Shown here piece after piece: positions 49,029 to 59,020 of a stretch of DNA of 64,000 nt. The DNA is from Variovorax sp. OV329 (GTDB lineage: Bacteria; Pseudomonadota; Gammaproteobacteria; Burkholderiales; Burkholderiaceae_C). Location: the NCBI RefSeq assembly GCF_900114785.1, contig NZ_FOUG01000009.1, positions 150,322 through 214,321 of the forward strand. The letters run 5' to 3'. The notes under the pieces were generated by a model, which did no database searches, was not told where the DNA came from, and was given only the letters and a program-made list of their open reading frames with translations. Position 1 is the first letter of the stretch. Each line of letters begins with the position of its first letter. Made by a program: the position numbers and the translations under genes.

Positions 49029-51125
49029 CTAGCGCCAGGCCGCCCGCAGGCGGTTCCTCAGGTCGATCGTCGCCTGGGGAGGGCGCACCGCAGCAGGCTG
49101 CTGCGGAGGCGGCGGCCACACCACCTGATCGAATGCCTTGGCGTCCTGCGCGGCGATGAAGCGCGTGCGCCCGGCATACATGTGCCGGTCGCCATGGGCC
49201 GCCTGCTGCGTCACGTAGAAGCGCTGCGGCACCAGCAGGTGCAAGTGGTCGCGGGCGCGGGTCATCGCGACGTAGAGCAGGCGCCGCTCTTCCTCGATCT
49301 CCTCCGCGCTGCCGGTGGCCATGTCAGATGGAATGCAGCCATCCACCACGTTGAGCACATGCACCGAGGTCCACTCCTGCCCCTTGGCCGAATGGATGGT
49401 GGAGAGGATGAGGTAGTCCTCGTCCAGCAGCGGCGGTCCGGATCGGTCGCTGGTGGACTCGGGCGGATCGAGCGTGAGCTCGGTGAGGAAGCTCTCGCGG
49501 CTCGCATAGCCGGCAGCCAAGCGCACCAGCTGCTCGACGTCGGCGCGGCGCACCGCGGCGTCCTCGTGCAGGCGATCGAGGTGCGGCAGGTACCAGCGCA
49601 GCGCCAGCTCGGCATCGGCCGGCCAGGTGGCCTGGCTCGAACGCAGGCTCGCGTAGACGGATGCGAATTCGGCCCACGGCTCGCGCGCGGCCGCCGGCAC
49701 CGCGAAGCCCTGCAGGGTGGCGGCGGGGTCGGTGGATTCGTCCATCGCATCCAGCAGGCGCGTGGCGGTGGCTGGGCCCACGCCCGCCATCAGCTGCACC
49801 ACGCGGAAGCCCGCCTGGCGCCCCTTGGGGTTCTGCGCAAAGCGCAGCACGGCCAGCAGGTCCTTCACGTGCGTGGCCTCCAGGAACTTGAGGCCGCCGA
49901 ACTTGACGAAGGGGATGTTGCGGCGCGCCAGTTCCAGCTCGAGCGCGGCGCTGTGGCTGGAGGTGCGGAACAGCACCGCCTGCGAGTTCAGGCGCAGCCC
50001 GCCTTCACGGTGCTCGAGCACCCGGTCGGCCACCCAGGTGGCCTGCTGTGCCTCATCGGGCACCAGCACGATCTGCGGGCGGCCCGCCGAGGGCTTGTCG
50101 GTCCACAGTTTCTTCGAATGCCGCTCGGCGGCGCCCGCGATGAGCGTGTTCGACACGTCGAGGATCGGCTGCGTGGAGCGGTAGTTGCGCTCCAGCGTGA
50201 CGATGCGCGCAGGGCTGCCGAACTGCGCCGGGAACTCCAGGATGTTGCGCACCGTGGCGCCGCGGAAGGAGTAGATGGACTGCGCGTCGTCTCCCACCGC
50301 CGTGACGCCGCGTCCATCGGGCTTGAGCCGCTGCAGGATGGCCGCCTGCAGCCGGTTGGTGTCCTGGTACTCGTCGACCAGCACGTGGTCGAAGCGCTCG
50401 CCCAGCTGTGCTGCCAGCGCGCTCTCGCCCATCATCTCGTGCCAGCCCAGCAGCAGGTCGTCGTAGTCCAGCACGTCCTGCTCCTGCTTGGCTTCGACGT
50501 AGGCACCGAACAGGCGCTTGAGCGAATCTTCCCATTCGGCGCACCAGGGGAAGGACTCGGCCAGCACCTGGTGCAGCCCGGCCTGCGTGTTGACCACGCG
50601 CGAGTAGATCGACAGGCAGGTACTCTTGAGCGGAAAGCGCTTCTCGGTGCCGGTGAGGCCCAGCTCGTGGCGCACCAGGCCCATCAGGTCCTCGGCGTCG
50701 CCGCGGTCGTGGATGGTGAAGTTCTCGCCCAGGCCCAGCTGCGTCGCGTACTCGCGCAGCAGGCGCGCACCCACCGCGTGGAAAGTGCCGGCCCAGGGCA
50801 GCTTGGGCGGCGTCTGCGAGCCCAGGCCCAGCACCTTGGACAGCACATGGCCGGCGCGCTGCGACATCTCCTGCGCGGCGCGGCGCGAGAAGGTCAGCAG
50901 CAGCAGGCGCTGCGGGTCGGCGCCCTTGGCAATCAGGCAGGCGACGCGATGGGCCAGCGTGCTGGTCTTGCCCGAGCCGGCGCCGGCCACGATGAGCAGG
51001 GGCCGGTCATCGGTCGCCTCCTGCGTGTCGACGCCGTGCAGCACCGCCTCGCGCTGCGCCTCGTTGAACTGCGCCAGGGCGTCGTGCAGTCGGGTGACAG
51101 GGGATTCGGCTTCGATGACGGACAT
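49029..51125 (-). CDS. UvrD/Rep-type ATP-dependent helicase, 698 aa
   Basis: A superfamily 1A 3'-5' DNA helicase. Motif I AGAGSGKT is at 47-54. Motif Ia TFSRRAAQEMSQRAG, motif II DEYQDTNR (near 250), motif III GDDAQSIYSFRGA, motif IV ERNYRSTQPIL and motif VI VAMTRARDHLHLL are all present, so it should be active. It is somewhat shorter than UvrD and may be a Rep-like or PcrA-like paralogue. MSVIEAES at 51125 is chosen as start. Role in repair or replication restart is inferred. Confidence 0.92.
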   Translation of the reverse strand: MSVIEAESPVTRLHDALAQFNEAQREAVLHGVDTQEATDDRPLLIVAGAGSGKTSTLAHRVACLIAKGADPQRLLLLTFSRRAAQEMSQRAGHVLSKVLGLGSQTPPKLPWAGTFHAVGARLLREYATQLGLGENFTIHDRGDAEDLMGLVRHELGLTGTEKRFPLKSTCLSIYSRVVNTQAGLHQVLAESFPWCAEWEDSLKRLFGAYVEAKQEQDVLDYDDLLLGWHEMMGESALAAQLGERFDHVLVDEYQDTNRLQAAILQRLKPDGRGVTAVGDDAQSIYSFRGATVRNILEFPAQFGSPARIVTLERNYRSTQPILDVSNTLIAGAAERHSKKLWTDKPSAGRPQIVLVPDEAQQATWVADRVLEHREGGLRLNSQAVLFRTSSHSAALELELARRNIPFVKFGGLKFLEATHVKDLLAVLRFAQNPKGRQAGFRVVQLMAGVGPATATRLLDAMDESTDPAATLQGFAVPAAAREPWAEFASVYASLRSSQATWPADAELALRWYLPHLDRLHEDAAVRRADVEQLVRLAAGYASRESFLTELTLDPPESTSDRSGPPLLDEDYLILSTIHSAKGQEWTSVHVLNVVDGCIPSDMATGSAEEIEEERRLLYVAMTRARDHLHLLVPQRFYVTQQAAHGDRHMYAGRTRFIAAQDAKAFDQVVWPPPPQQPAAVRPPQATIDLRNRLRAAWR

Positions 51126-51211
51126 GGGATGAAGGCATGGACTGTACATCCATCCAGCCTCTTCGCGTACGTCGGCGGGCGCGCCTACAAGGCCCCGCAA
51201 GGCGCCGATGA

Positions 51212-51384
51212 CATAATCGCGCCCGTCGTTTTTACAGGAGTTACCGCCTTGGAAATCTGCCCGTCTCGGCAGCTTTCAACTCCCTGCTGACGGCCATCGG
51301 AACTACACGATGGTGCCAGGGGTCGGTTGAAAGCGCCCCGCCCCTTTGCCACCCATCAGTCGTTGTATCCACGGGAGTGAGCCC
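51212..51384 (+). promoter_or_regulatory. corA leader with attenuator-like pairings
   Basis: After a -10-like CATAAT (51212-51217) comes a leader ORF, then a hairpin CCATCG-N8-CGATGG (51294-51313). A perfect 9-base complement joins GCTTTCAAC inside the leader ORF (51272-51280) to GTTGAAAGC (51326-51334). The long-range stem encloses the small hairpin and can form only if ribosomes are not covering the leader ORF. The corA Shine-Dalgarno GGGAG lies at 51373-51377. The regulatory role is inferred. Confidence 0.55.
51249..51290 (+). CDS. putative corA leader peptide, 13 aa
   Basis: The ORF starts with TTG, eight bases after AGGAG (51236-51240), and reads MEICPSRQLSTPC, then TGA. It has two Cys and two Pro codons, with Pro-Cys at the very end. 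It lies 94 bases before corA. A short ORF with a good ribosome site and overlapping RNA pairings is what a translation-sensing leader looks like. It matches no leader peptide I know, so its reality needs conservation evidence. Confidence 0.5.
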   Translation: MEICPSRQLSTPC

Positions 51385-52374
51385 ATGCTCAACATCTTCA
51401 CGCTCGCCAATGGGCGCCTCGTCCAGGAAGAAATCGAGGCTCTGGAAGAGCTTTCCAAGTTCCAGCCGATCTGGGTCGACCTCGAGTCACCGTCGCTGGA
51501 AGAGAAGCGCTGGATCAAGCAGTACTACGGCCTGTCCATCCCGGAAGACGCGATGGACGAGGACATCGAGGAGTCTGCACGTTTCTATGAAGAAGACAAC
51601 GGCGAACTGCACATCCGCTCCGACTTCCTGATTGCCGACGAGGAAGACCCGCGATCGGTGCGCGTGGCCTTCATCCTGAACCAGCACAATGAGGAATTGC
51701 GCAGCCGCGGCGTGCTCTTCACCATCCACGACGAGGACGTGCCGGTGTTCCGCCTGCTGCGTTTGCGCGCGCGGCGCGCGCCGGGCCTGATCGAGGATGC
51801 GAAGGAGGTGCTGCTCAAGCTCTTCGACGCCGACGCCGAATACTCTGCCGACACGCTGGAAGACATTTATGACGAGCTGGAGCTGGCCGGCAAGAAGGTT
51901 CTCAAGGGCAACGTCAGCGACGAGTTGGCCGGCGAAGTGCTGGGGCTGATCGCGCGGCAGGAAGACCTGAACGGCCGCATCCGCCGCAACGTGATGGACA
52001 CGCGCCGCGCCGTGAGCTTCATGATGCGCAGCCGCATGCTCAATGCCGAGCAGTTCGAGGAGGCCAGGCAGATCCTGCGCGACATCGAATCGCTGGACAA
52101 CCACACGGCTTTCCTGTTCGACAAGATCAACTTTTTGATGGATGCCACGGTCGGCTTCATCAACATCAACCAGAACAAGACCATCAAGATCTTCTCGGTG
52201 GCCAGCGTGGCGCTGCTGCCGCCCACGCTGATCGCCAGCATCTACGGGATGAACATGCAGATTCCGGAGGTGGCGGAGCTTGGATCGGGGGCCTACCCCT
52301 TCGTGCTGCTGCTGATGGCCGCCAGCGCGCTCGGCCCCATGTGGTACTTCCGGCGCCGCGGCTGGTTGAAATAG
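51385..52374 (+). CDS. corA: magnesium/cobalt transporter CorA, 329 aa
   Basis: A pentameric Mg2+ channel. It has a long cytoplasmic N-domain and an acidic/basic helix region (DTLEDIYDELELAGKKVLKG, RRAVSFMMRSRML). Two C-terminal membrane segments follow, and the first ends in the YGMNM selectivity motif near 288-292. The ATG at 51385 with GGGAG seven bases upstream is chosen over an in-frame ATG at 51346. It is preceded by the leader described separately and followed by repeat copy 4. Confidence 0.94.
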   Translation: MLNIFTLANGRLVQEEIEALEELSKFQPIWVDLESPSLEEKRWIKQYYGLSIPEDAMDEDIEESARFYEEDNGELHIRSDFLIADEEDPRSVRVAFILNQHNEELRSRGVLFTIHDEDVPVFRLLRLRARRAPGLIEDAKEVLLKLFDADAEYSADTLEDIYDELELAGKKVLKGNVSDELAGEVLGLIARQEDLNGRIRRNVMDTRRAVSFMMRSRMLNAEQFEEARQILRDIESLDNHTAFLFDKINFLMDATVGFININQNKTIKIFSVASVALLPPTLIASIYGMNMQIPEVAELGSGAYPFVLLLMAASALGPMWYFRRRGWLK

Positions 52375-52376
52375 AG

Positions 52377-52472
52377 CCCCCCGGCTTTTCACTTCGCTTC
52401 GCTGCGTGTAATTCGCCACCCCCCGAGGGGGCGACCCCACCTGGGGCCCGGCAAAGCCGGTTCCCGGTGCGG
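52377..52472 (+). repeat. 3' intergenic repeat, copy 4 (after corA)
   Basis: This copy lies on the opposite strand to the other four, matching the plus-strand corA gene. It begins three bases after the corA stop. It shows CCCCCGGCTTTTCAC, the CCCCCCGAGGGGG hairpin, and CCGGC-AAA-GCCGG followed by TTCCC. The switch of strand together with the gene shows that orientation is tied to transcription. Confidence 0.75.
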
Positions 52473-52532
52473 GACTGGGGCCTGCGCGGCTCGCTGCGCT
52501 TCTTGTGCGTGCCGCGCGTTCGGCTGGCTGGG

Positions 52533-54878
52533 TCAGTCCTGCAGCAGTTGCCAGAGCCGTGCGGGGGTCAGCGGCATCTGCAGTCGCGTTGTCTTGTCGG
52601 CGTGGCCGGCTCGGGCGAAGGCGTCGGCTACGGCGTTGACGACTGAGGGGGTGGCGCCGATGGTGCCGAGTTCGCCGACGCCCTTCACGCCCAGCGGGTT
52701 GGTGAGGCAGGGGGTGCTGGTGTCCATCTCGGTGCGGAAGGGCGGGGCCTGCAATGCGACCGGGAGGGCGTAGTCCATCAGGCTGCCGGTGAGCAGCTGG
52801 CCGGTCTCGGGGTCGTAGGCGACCTGCTCCAGCAGGGCCTGGCCCAGGCCCTGCACGGCGCCGCCGTCAAGCTGGCCGCGCACGATCATGGGGTTGACCA
52901 CGTTGCCGACGTCGTTCACCGAGGCATAGGACACGACATCCACCTCGCCCGTCGCAGGGTCCAGCTCGACCTCGCAGACGTGGCAGCCGTTGGGCCAGCT
53001 CGGGCCGCCGACGGTGGTGCTGGAATCGATGACGATGCGCCGGCCACTCTGCTTGCCCGCCAGCTCGAAGAGGCCGATGGACAGGTCGGTGCCTTTCACG
53101 GAGAAGCGGCCGAGCGCGTAGTCGATGTCGTCGGCGGAGGCCTCCAGCTCCTTGGCCGCGAGGCCGCGCGCGTGCGAGATGGTCTTCTCCGCGCCATCAT
53201 GCAGGGCCGAGCCGCCGGTGAAGAGCGAGCGCGAGCCCGCGCTGCCGAAGCCGTTGCCGCGGTCGGTGTCGCCCAGCACCACGCGCACCTGCTCGGGTGG
53301 CACGCCGAACACGTCCACCACCAGTTGCGTGAGCGAGGTGGCGATGCCCTGCCCCATGGCATTCACGGCGGAGAACACTTCCACCACACCTTCCTCGGCC
53401 AGCACCGAGACGGTGACGCTTTCCTGCAGCGCATTGCCGCCGGTCCACTCCAGGAAGGTGGCGATGCCCAGGCCGCGCACCCGGCCGCGTGATTGCGATT
53501 GCGCAGCGCGCGCGCCGAAGCCGTCCCAGTCGGCCAGTGCCAGGCCCTGTTTCATCACGTGCTCGAAGCGGCCGCTGTCGTACACCTGGGCCATGGGGTT
53601 GGTGTAGGGCATCTGCTCGGGGCGGATGAAGTTGCGGCGGCGCAGCTGCACGCGGTCGATGCCGCTCTGGCGCGCGGCCTCGTCCATGAGGCGCTCCATG
53701 TTGAAGATGGCCTCGGGCCGGCCCGCGCCGCGGTACGCCCCGGTAGGCGCGGTGTTGGTGAGAACTGCCTGGAAGCGGAAGTCGATCACCGGGATGTCGT
53801 AGACGCTGGTCTGGACCCAGGGGCCGATCAGCAGCTGGATGGCCACGCCGGCGCCGGTGGGGTAGGCGCCCACGTTGGCCACCGAATGCAGGCGCAGCGC
53901 CAGGATGCGGCCGTCGGCGGCCAGGGCCATCTCGGCCTGCACCTCGACGTCGCGGCCATGCGTGGTGGCGAGGAACTCCTCGCTGCGGTCGGCGATCCAC
54001 TTCACCGGGCGCTTCAAGTCGCGCGCAGCCACGCCGACGACGGCGTCCTCCGGATACAGGCCGGTCTTCATGCCGAAGCCGCCGCCCACGTCGTTGACCT
54101 GCAAGCGCAGCTCGGTGTTCTCGATGCCCAGCATGCCGGCCAGCGTGTCGCGCACACCGGTGGGCATCTGCGTGCTCATGCGCAGTGCGGTGCGCTTGCC
54201 GTCCTCGCCTTCGGGCGCCGCCAGCACGGAGCGCGGCTCCAGCGTGACGGCCGCCAGGCGCTGGTTGTTGATGGTCAGGCGCACCACGTGCGCGGCTTTG
54301 TCGAAGCCGGCCTGCGCCGCCTTGGCATCGCCATGGCGCATCTCGGCGCAGATGTTGCCGGGTGCGCCTTCCTCGCTGAGCACGGGTGCGCCCGCGGCCA
54401 TCGCGGCCGCGTTGCCGACCACCATGGGCAGTTCCTCGAATTCGACGTACACCGCCTCGGCCGCATCGCGGGCCTGCTGCAGCGTCTCCGCTACGACGGC
54501 GACCACCGGCTCGCCGACGAAACGCGCGCGCTCGTGCGCCAGCGCGAGCCGGTCGGGGCCGCCCGCTGGCTGGCCGTCCGGGCGCCGGAAGCCGGCCACG
54601 CCGGGGATCGGCTTGAGCCCGGCCGCGACGAGGTCGGCGCCGGTGTAGATGCGCACCACGCCAGGCATGGCGGCTGCGCTCGCGCTGTCGATGGACACGA
54701 TGCGCGCATGCGGATAGGGCGAGCGGAGGAAGGCCACGTGCAACTGGCCCGGCAGCGCCAGGTCGTCGGTGTAGCGGCCGCGGCCGGTGAGAAGCTGCTC
54801 GTCTTCCAGACGGGGGACGGCCTGGCCGCTGCCGAAGCGCTTGGCTTCGGGCGTGCTGTTGTCGGGGAGGGCACTCAA
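52533..54878 (-). CDS. orphan molybdenum hydroxylase large subunit (CoxL/xanthine dehydrogenase family), 781 aa
   Basis: This is the molybdopterin-binding subunit of the xanthine dehydrogenase/CO dehydrogenase family. An N-terminal hammerhead domain (VPRLEDEQLLTGRGRYTDDL) is followed by the Moco domains with DVGGGFGMKTGLYPED and GAYRGAGRPE, and the C-terminal GVKGVGELGTIGA with the catalytic Glu. The AYRGAGR loop is of the form II type, not the CO-oxidising form I motif. No FAD or 2Fe-2S subunit gene is adjacent. A TTG at 54878 after AGGTG is the likely start. The substrate is unknown. Confidence 0.88.
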   Translation of the reverse strand: MSALPDNSTPEAKRFGSGQAVPRLEDEQLLTGRGRYTDDLALPGQLHVAFLRSPYPHARIVSIDSASAAAMPGVVRIYTGADLVAAGLKPIPGVAGFRRPDGQPAGGPDRLALAHERARFVGEPVVAVVAETLQQARDAAEAVYVEFEELPMVVGNAAAMAAGAPVLSEEGAPGNICAEMRHGDAKAAQAGFDKAAHVVRLTINNQRLAAVTLEPRSVLAAPEGEDGKRTALRMSTQMPTGVRDTLAGMLGIENTELRLQVNDVGGGFGMKTGLYPEDAVVGVAARDLKRPVKWIADRSEEFLATTHGRDVEVQAEMALAADGRILALRLHSVANVGAYPTGAGVAIQLLIGPWVQTSVYDIPVIDFRFQAVLTNTAPTGAYRGAGRPEAIFNMERLMDEAARQSGIDRVQLRRRNFIRPEQMPYTNPMAQVYDSGRFEHVMKQGLALADWDGFGARAAQSQSRGRVRGLGIATFLEWTGGNALQESVTVSVLAEEGVVEVFSAVNAMGQGIATSLTQLVVDVFGVPPEQVRVVLGDTDRGNGFGSAGSRSLFTGGSALHDGAEKTISHARGLAAKELEASADDIDYALGRFSVKGTDLSIGLFELAGKQSGRRIVIDSSTTVGGPSWPNGCHVCEVELDPATGEVDVVSYASVNDVGNVVNPMIVRGQLDGGAVQGLGQALLEQVAYDPETGQLLTGSLMDYALPVALQAPPFRTEMDTSTPCLTNPLGVKGVGELGTIGATPSVVNAVADAFARAGHADKTTRLQMPLTPARLWQLLQD

Positions 54879-54943
54879 GGGATCACCTCGTGGGGGTGGT
54901 GGAACAGGGGCTCGCGCATTGTGTTGGCTGCCGCGCCCGGGCG

Positions 54944-55474
54944 TCAAACGGGCCCGCGAAGTACCTGCACGCGCAGCGTGTCCCCCGCGCGCAGCCGCCC
55001 GCCCTGCAGCACCCGCGCCGTCACGCCACCGTGGCCGCGCATGGCGTTGTAGCCGCCCTCGCCCAATGCGGCCTCCATGCGCGAGCAGGGCTCGCAGGGG
55101 CCGGTGATTTCCAGAAGCACCTCCTCGCCGATGGCCAGCCGCAGCGGTTGGTCGCGAAAGAGCGTGCGCGCGGCCAGCAGGTTGAGCCCCGAGACCACCA
55201 GGTTGCGCCGCAGCAGCTCGGCCTGCAGCGCTTCATGGCCGCTGAGCGCCGCGATGACCGGCAGGTGCTCGGCCTGGATCAGCGTGACCTGGCGCTTGCC
55301 GCCCGAAGACTTCGTCGCGCGGTCGCCCTCCAGCCCGCGACCGGCAACGGCCAGCGCCTCGGGCACGCTGCGCATCGGCACGCCGCGCGCGGGACGCAGC
55401 AGGATCGCGTCCAGGCGCCCGTCGCCGGCGAAGCGGCGCGTGAGCTCGCGCAGGTCGCCGCCCCCGAAGCTCAT
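54944..55474 (-). CDS. MOSC domain protein, 176 aa
   Basis: MOSC domains handle sulfur or oxygen transfer on molybdenum cofactor or bind Moco themselves. The core is seen in VAGRGLEGDRATKSSGGKRQ, VTLIQAEHLPVI, GLNLLAARTLF and the Cys-containing ITGPCEPCSRME. The ATG overlaps the nucleosidase stop (ATGA). The Mo-hydroxylase gene begins 65 bp downstream. That neighbour gives a plausible reason for its presence: maturation or supply of cofactor for that enzyme. Confidence 0.88.
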   Translation of the reverse strand: MSFGGGDLRELTRRFAGDGRLDAILLRPARGVPMRSVPEALAVAGRGLEGDRATKSSGGKRQVTLIQAEHLPVIAALSGHEALQAELLRRNLVVSGLNLLAARTLFRDQPLRLAIGEEVLLEITGPCEPCSRMEAALGEGGYNAMRGHGGVTARVLQGGRLRAGDTLRVQVLRGPV

Positions 55475-56226
55475 GGCGGCAGCAGCGGAAGCAGCGCGGC
55501 GATCAGCGCGCGCGCCTGGATGCCGGCGACCTCCTGAATGTAGGCGTCGAAATCCACGTGCGCCGTGTCGTCGGCGCGGTCGGAGATGTTGCGCACCGCC
55601 GCGAAGGCCAGTCCGTGGTCGAAGCAGACCTGCGCGACGGCGGCGGCTTCCATTTCCACCGCCATGGCTTCGGGCAGGGACGCACGCAGCGCCGCCGATT
55701 CGGCAGCGCCCGACACGAAGCGGTCGCCGCTGGCGATGAGGCCATGGTGCAGGCGCTGCGGCTGCAACAGGCCGAAGCGCTGGCGCGTCGTCTCGTCGAT
55801 GAGGTCGCTGTCGTCCAGCACCGCCTGCGCGGCCTGCGCCAGCCAGCCCGTCAATTCGGCATCCGCCGGGAAGCGCGATCGGCCGTACAGCGGCACCTCG
55901 TGGCGCGGGAAGATGGGCGAGGCATCCATGTCGTGCTGCACGAACTCCGTGCCCACCACCGTGTCGCCCACCCGCACCGAAGGATGCAGGCCGCCGGCCA
56001 CGCCGGTGAACACGATGCGCGAGACGCCGAAGCGCTCGATCAGCGCCGCCGCCGTGGTGGCCGCGGCCACCTTGCCGATGCGCGAGAGGGCCAGCACCAC
56101 CTCGCGCCCGTGCCAGCGCCCCACGTGGAATTCGCGGCCCGCATAGCGCTCGATGCGCACTTCGTCCAGCCGCTCGCCCAGGCCTGCCTGCTCCTGCGCC
56201 ATCGCGCTGAGGATGCCGGTGGTCAT
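55471..56226 (-). CDS. mtnN: 5'-methylthioadenosine/S-adenosylhomocysteine nucleosidase, 251 aa
   Basis: It cleaves adenine from MTA, SAH and 5'-deoxyadenosine. MTTGILSAMAQEQAGL at the N-terminus, VFTGVAGGLHPSVRVGDTVV, then IASGDRFVSG and AVEMEAAAVAQVCFDHG, with AVRNISDRAD, follow the MTAN family closely, including the catalytic Glu and Asp. 5'-deoxyadenosine removal helps radical-SAM steps such as Moco synthesis, a possible reason for its coupling to the MOSC gene. That link is inference. Confidence 0.93.
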   Translation of the reverse strand: MTTGILSAMAQEQAGLGERLDEVRIERYAGREFHVGRWHGREVVLALSRIGKVAAATTAAALIERFGVSRIVFTGVAGGLHPSVRVGDTVVGTEFVQHDMDASPIFPRHEVPLYGRSRFPADAELTGWLAQAAQAVLDDSDLIDETTRQRFGLLQPQRLHHGLIASGDRFVSGAAESAALRASLPEAMAVEMEAAAVAQVCFDHGLAFAAVRNISDRADDTAHVDFDAYIQEVAGIQARALIAALLPLLPP

Positions 56227-56249
56227 GGATGGATGTCCTCCATTGTTCA

Positions 56250-56281
56250 GAAATGAAAAAGGGCCGGCATGGGCCGGCCCT
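56250..56281 (-). terminator. rho-independent terminator after the peptide-binding protein gene
   Basis: On the minus strand a perfect 8-bp stem, GGGCCGGC / GCCGGCCC (56261-56268 and 56273-56280), has a 4-base loop and is followed by TTTTTCATTTC. It ends the Dpp-like transcript just before mtnN. Confidence 0.82.
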
Positions 56282-56307
56282 CGATGCCTGTGGTCAGGCC
56301 TGCAAGC

Positions 56308-57930
56308 TTACTGCTTGATGTCCACGCCGTAGAAGGTGTGGCGGCCGAAGGGGCTCAGCTTGAAGTCGATGACCTCGTTGCGCACGGGCTTCAGCTGCAC
56401 CGCGTGGGCAATGGTGAACCAGGGCGCCTGTTCCTTGAAGATGACCTGGGCCTTCTTGTACAGCGCGTCGCGGTCGGCCTGCTTGGGCACGCTCTTGGCC
56501 TTCACCACCAGGTCCTCGTAGGGCTGGTAGCAGAACTTGGCCACGTTCGAGCCGTTGGACTGCGCGGAGGCGCAACCCAGCAGGGTGTAGAGGAAGTTGT
56601 CCGGGTCGCCGTTGTCGCCGGTCCAGCCCAGCATGCCCATCTGGTGCTCGCCTGCCTGCATGCGCTTGCGGTATTCGCCCCATTCGAAGGTCTTGATCTC
56701 GGCCTTCACGCCCACCTTGGCCAGGTCGGCCTGCATCAGCTCGGCGATGCGCTTGGCATTGGGGTTGTAGGGACGCTGCACCGGCATGGCCCACAGGTCG
56801 GTGGTGAAGCCGTTCGGATGGCCCGCTTCGGCCAGCAGTTTCTTGGCGGCCTCGGGGTCGTACGCGTCGTCCTTCACCGAGTCGTTGTAGGACCACATGG
56901 TCGGCGGAATCGGGTTCTTCGCGGCCACGCCGGCCGTGAGGTACACGCCGTCGATGATGGCCTTCTTGTTGATGGCCATGTTGACGGCCTTGCGCACGCG
57001 CACGTCGTCGAAGGGCTTCTTCGTGGTGTTGTAGGCCAGGTAGCCCACGTTCAGGCCGGCCTGCTCCAGCACCTTCACGTTCGGGTCCTTGCGGATCGCG
57101 TCCAGGTCGGCCGGGTTCGGGTAGGGCATGACGTGGCACTCGCCCTTCTGCAGCTTGGCCCAGCGCACCGAGGCGTCAGGCGTGATGGCGAAGACCAGGT
57201 CGTCGATCTTGGCCTTGCCGCCCCAGTACTGCGGGAAGGCCTTGAAGCGAACGATCGCGTCCTTCTGATATTGCACCAGGTAGAAGGGACCGGTGCCGAT
57301 CGGGTCCTGGTCGATCTTCTCGGGCGTGCCGGCCTTGAGCATGGCGATCGCGTATTCCTTGGACTGGATGCCCGCGTACTGCATCGCCAGGTTGGCCAGG
57401 AAAGGCGCCTCGGGCTTGTTCAGCACGATCTTCACGGTGTAGTCGTCGATGCGGTCCACTGTCTTGAGCAGCTTGGGCATGCCCATGTCGTTGAAGTAGC
57501 TGTGGTTGGGGCTGGTGACCCGGTAGTAGGGGTCGTTTTCCTTCCACTGGCGCTCGATCATGAAGATGAAGTCATCCGCATTGAAGTCGCGCGTGGGCTT
57601 GAAGCTCTTGCTGGTGGTGTGCCACTTCACGCCCTTGCGCAGGTGGAAGGTGTACTCGGTGCCGTCGGCGGAGATGTCCCACTTCTCGGCCAGGCCGGGC
57701 ACGACCTTGGTGCCGCCGCGCTCGAACTCGACGATGGTGTTGTAGACCTGCGTGGTCACGTCGAAAGACGTGCCGGTGGTGTTCACGCCCGGATAGAAGT
57801 TCTCGGGGCTGCCTTCGGAGCAATACACCAGTGTCTTGGCCGAAGCGGCCACGCTGGTGAGCGCGAGCGCTGCGGGAAGGATCAACGCGGCGACTCGTGC
57901 GCGCCGCGCGATGCTGGAGCTGGATTTCAT
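56308..57930 (-). CDS. peptide ABC transporter substrate-binding protein (DppA-like), 540 aa
   Basis: A periplasmic binding protein. The signal peptide ([20 protein letters not shown] ending ASA) is cut before [12 protein letters not shown]. The SBP_bac_5 family pattern follows: [60 protein letters not shown], and a C-terminal [15 protein letters not shown]. Length matches dipeptide-binding proteins. It is the last gene of the transporter set, right before a terminator. Dipeptide specificity is likely but not proven. Confidence 0.93.
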   Translation of the reverse strand: MKSSSSIARRARVAALILPAALALTSVAASAKTLVYCSEGSPENFYPGVNTTGTSFDVTTQVYNTIVEFERGGTKVVPGLAEKWDISADGTEYTFHLRKGVKWHTTSKSFKPTRDFNADDFIFMIERQWKENDPYYRVTSPNHSYFNDMGMPKLLKTVDRIDDYTVKIVLNKPEAPFLANLAMQYAGIQSKEYAIAMLKAGTPEKIDQDPIGTGPFYLVQYQKDAIVRFKAFPQYWGGKAKIDDLVFAITPDASVRWAKLQKGECHVMPYPNPADLDAIRKDPNVKVLEQAGLNVGYLAYNTTKKPFDDVRVRKAVNMAINKKAIIDGVYLTAGVAAKNPIPPTMWSYNDSVKDDAYDPEAAKKLLAEAGHPNGFTTDLWAMPVQRPYNPNAKRIAELMQADLAKVGVKAEIKTFEWGEYRKRMQAGEHQMGMLGWTGDNGDPDNFLYTLLGCASAQSNGSNVAKFCYQPYEDLVVKAKSVPKQADRDALYKKAQVIFKEQAPWFTIAHAVQLKPVRNEVIDFKLSPFGRHTFYGVDIKQ

Positions 57931-57961
57931 GGTCGAATCCTTTTTCTAGGACAGGGCTGGT

Positions 57962-59016
<1,055 letters not shown>

Positions 59017-59020
<4 letters not shown>

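Noticed and set aside
57920..57945. GGTCGAATCC-like T-loop of a tRNA upstream of the peptide-binding protein gene
   Set aside because: There is no acceptor, D or anticodon stem around it and the gap is only 31 bp.
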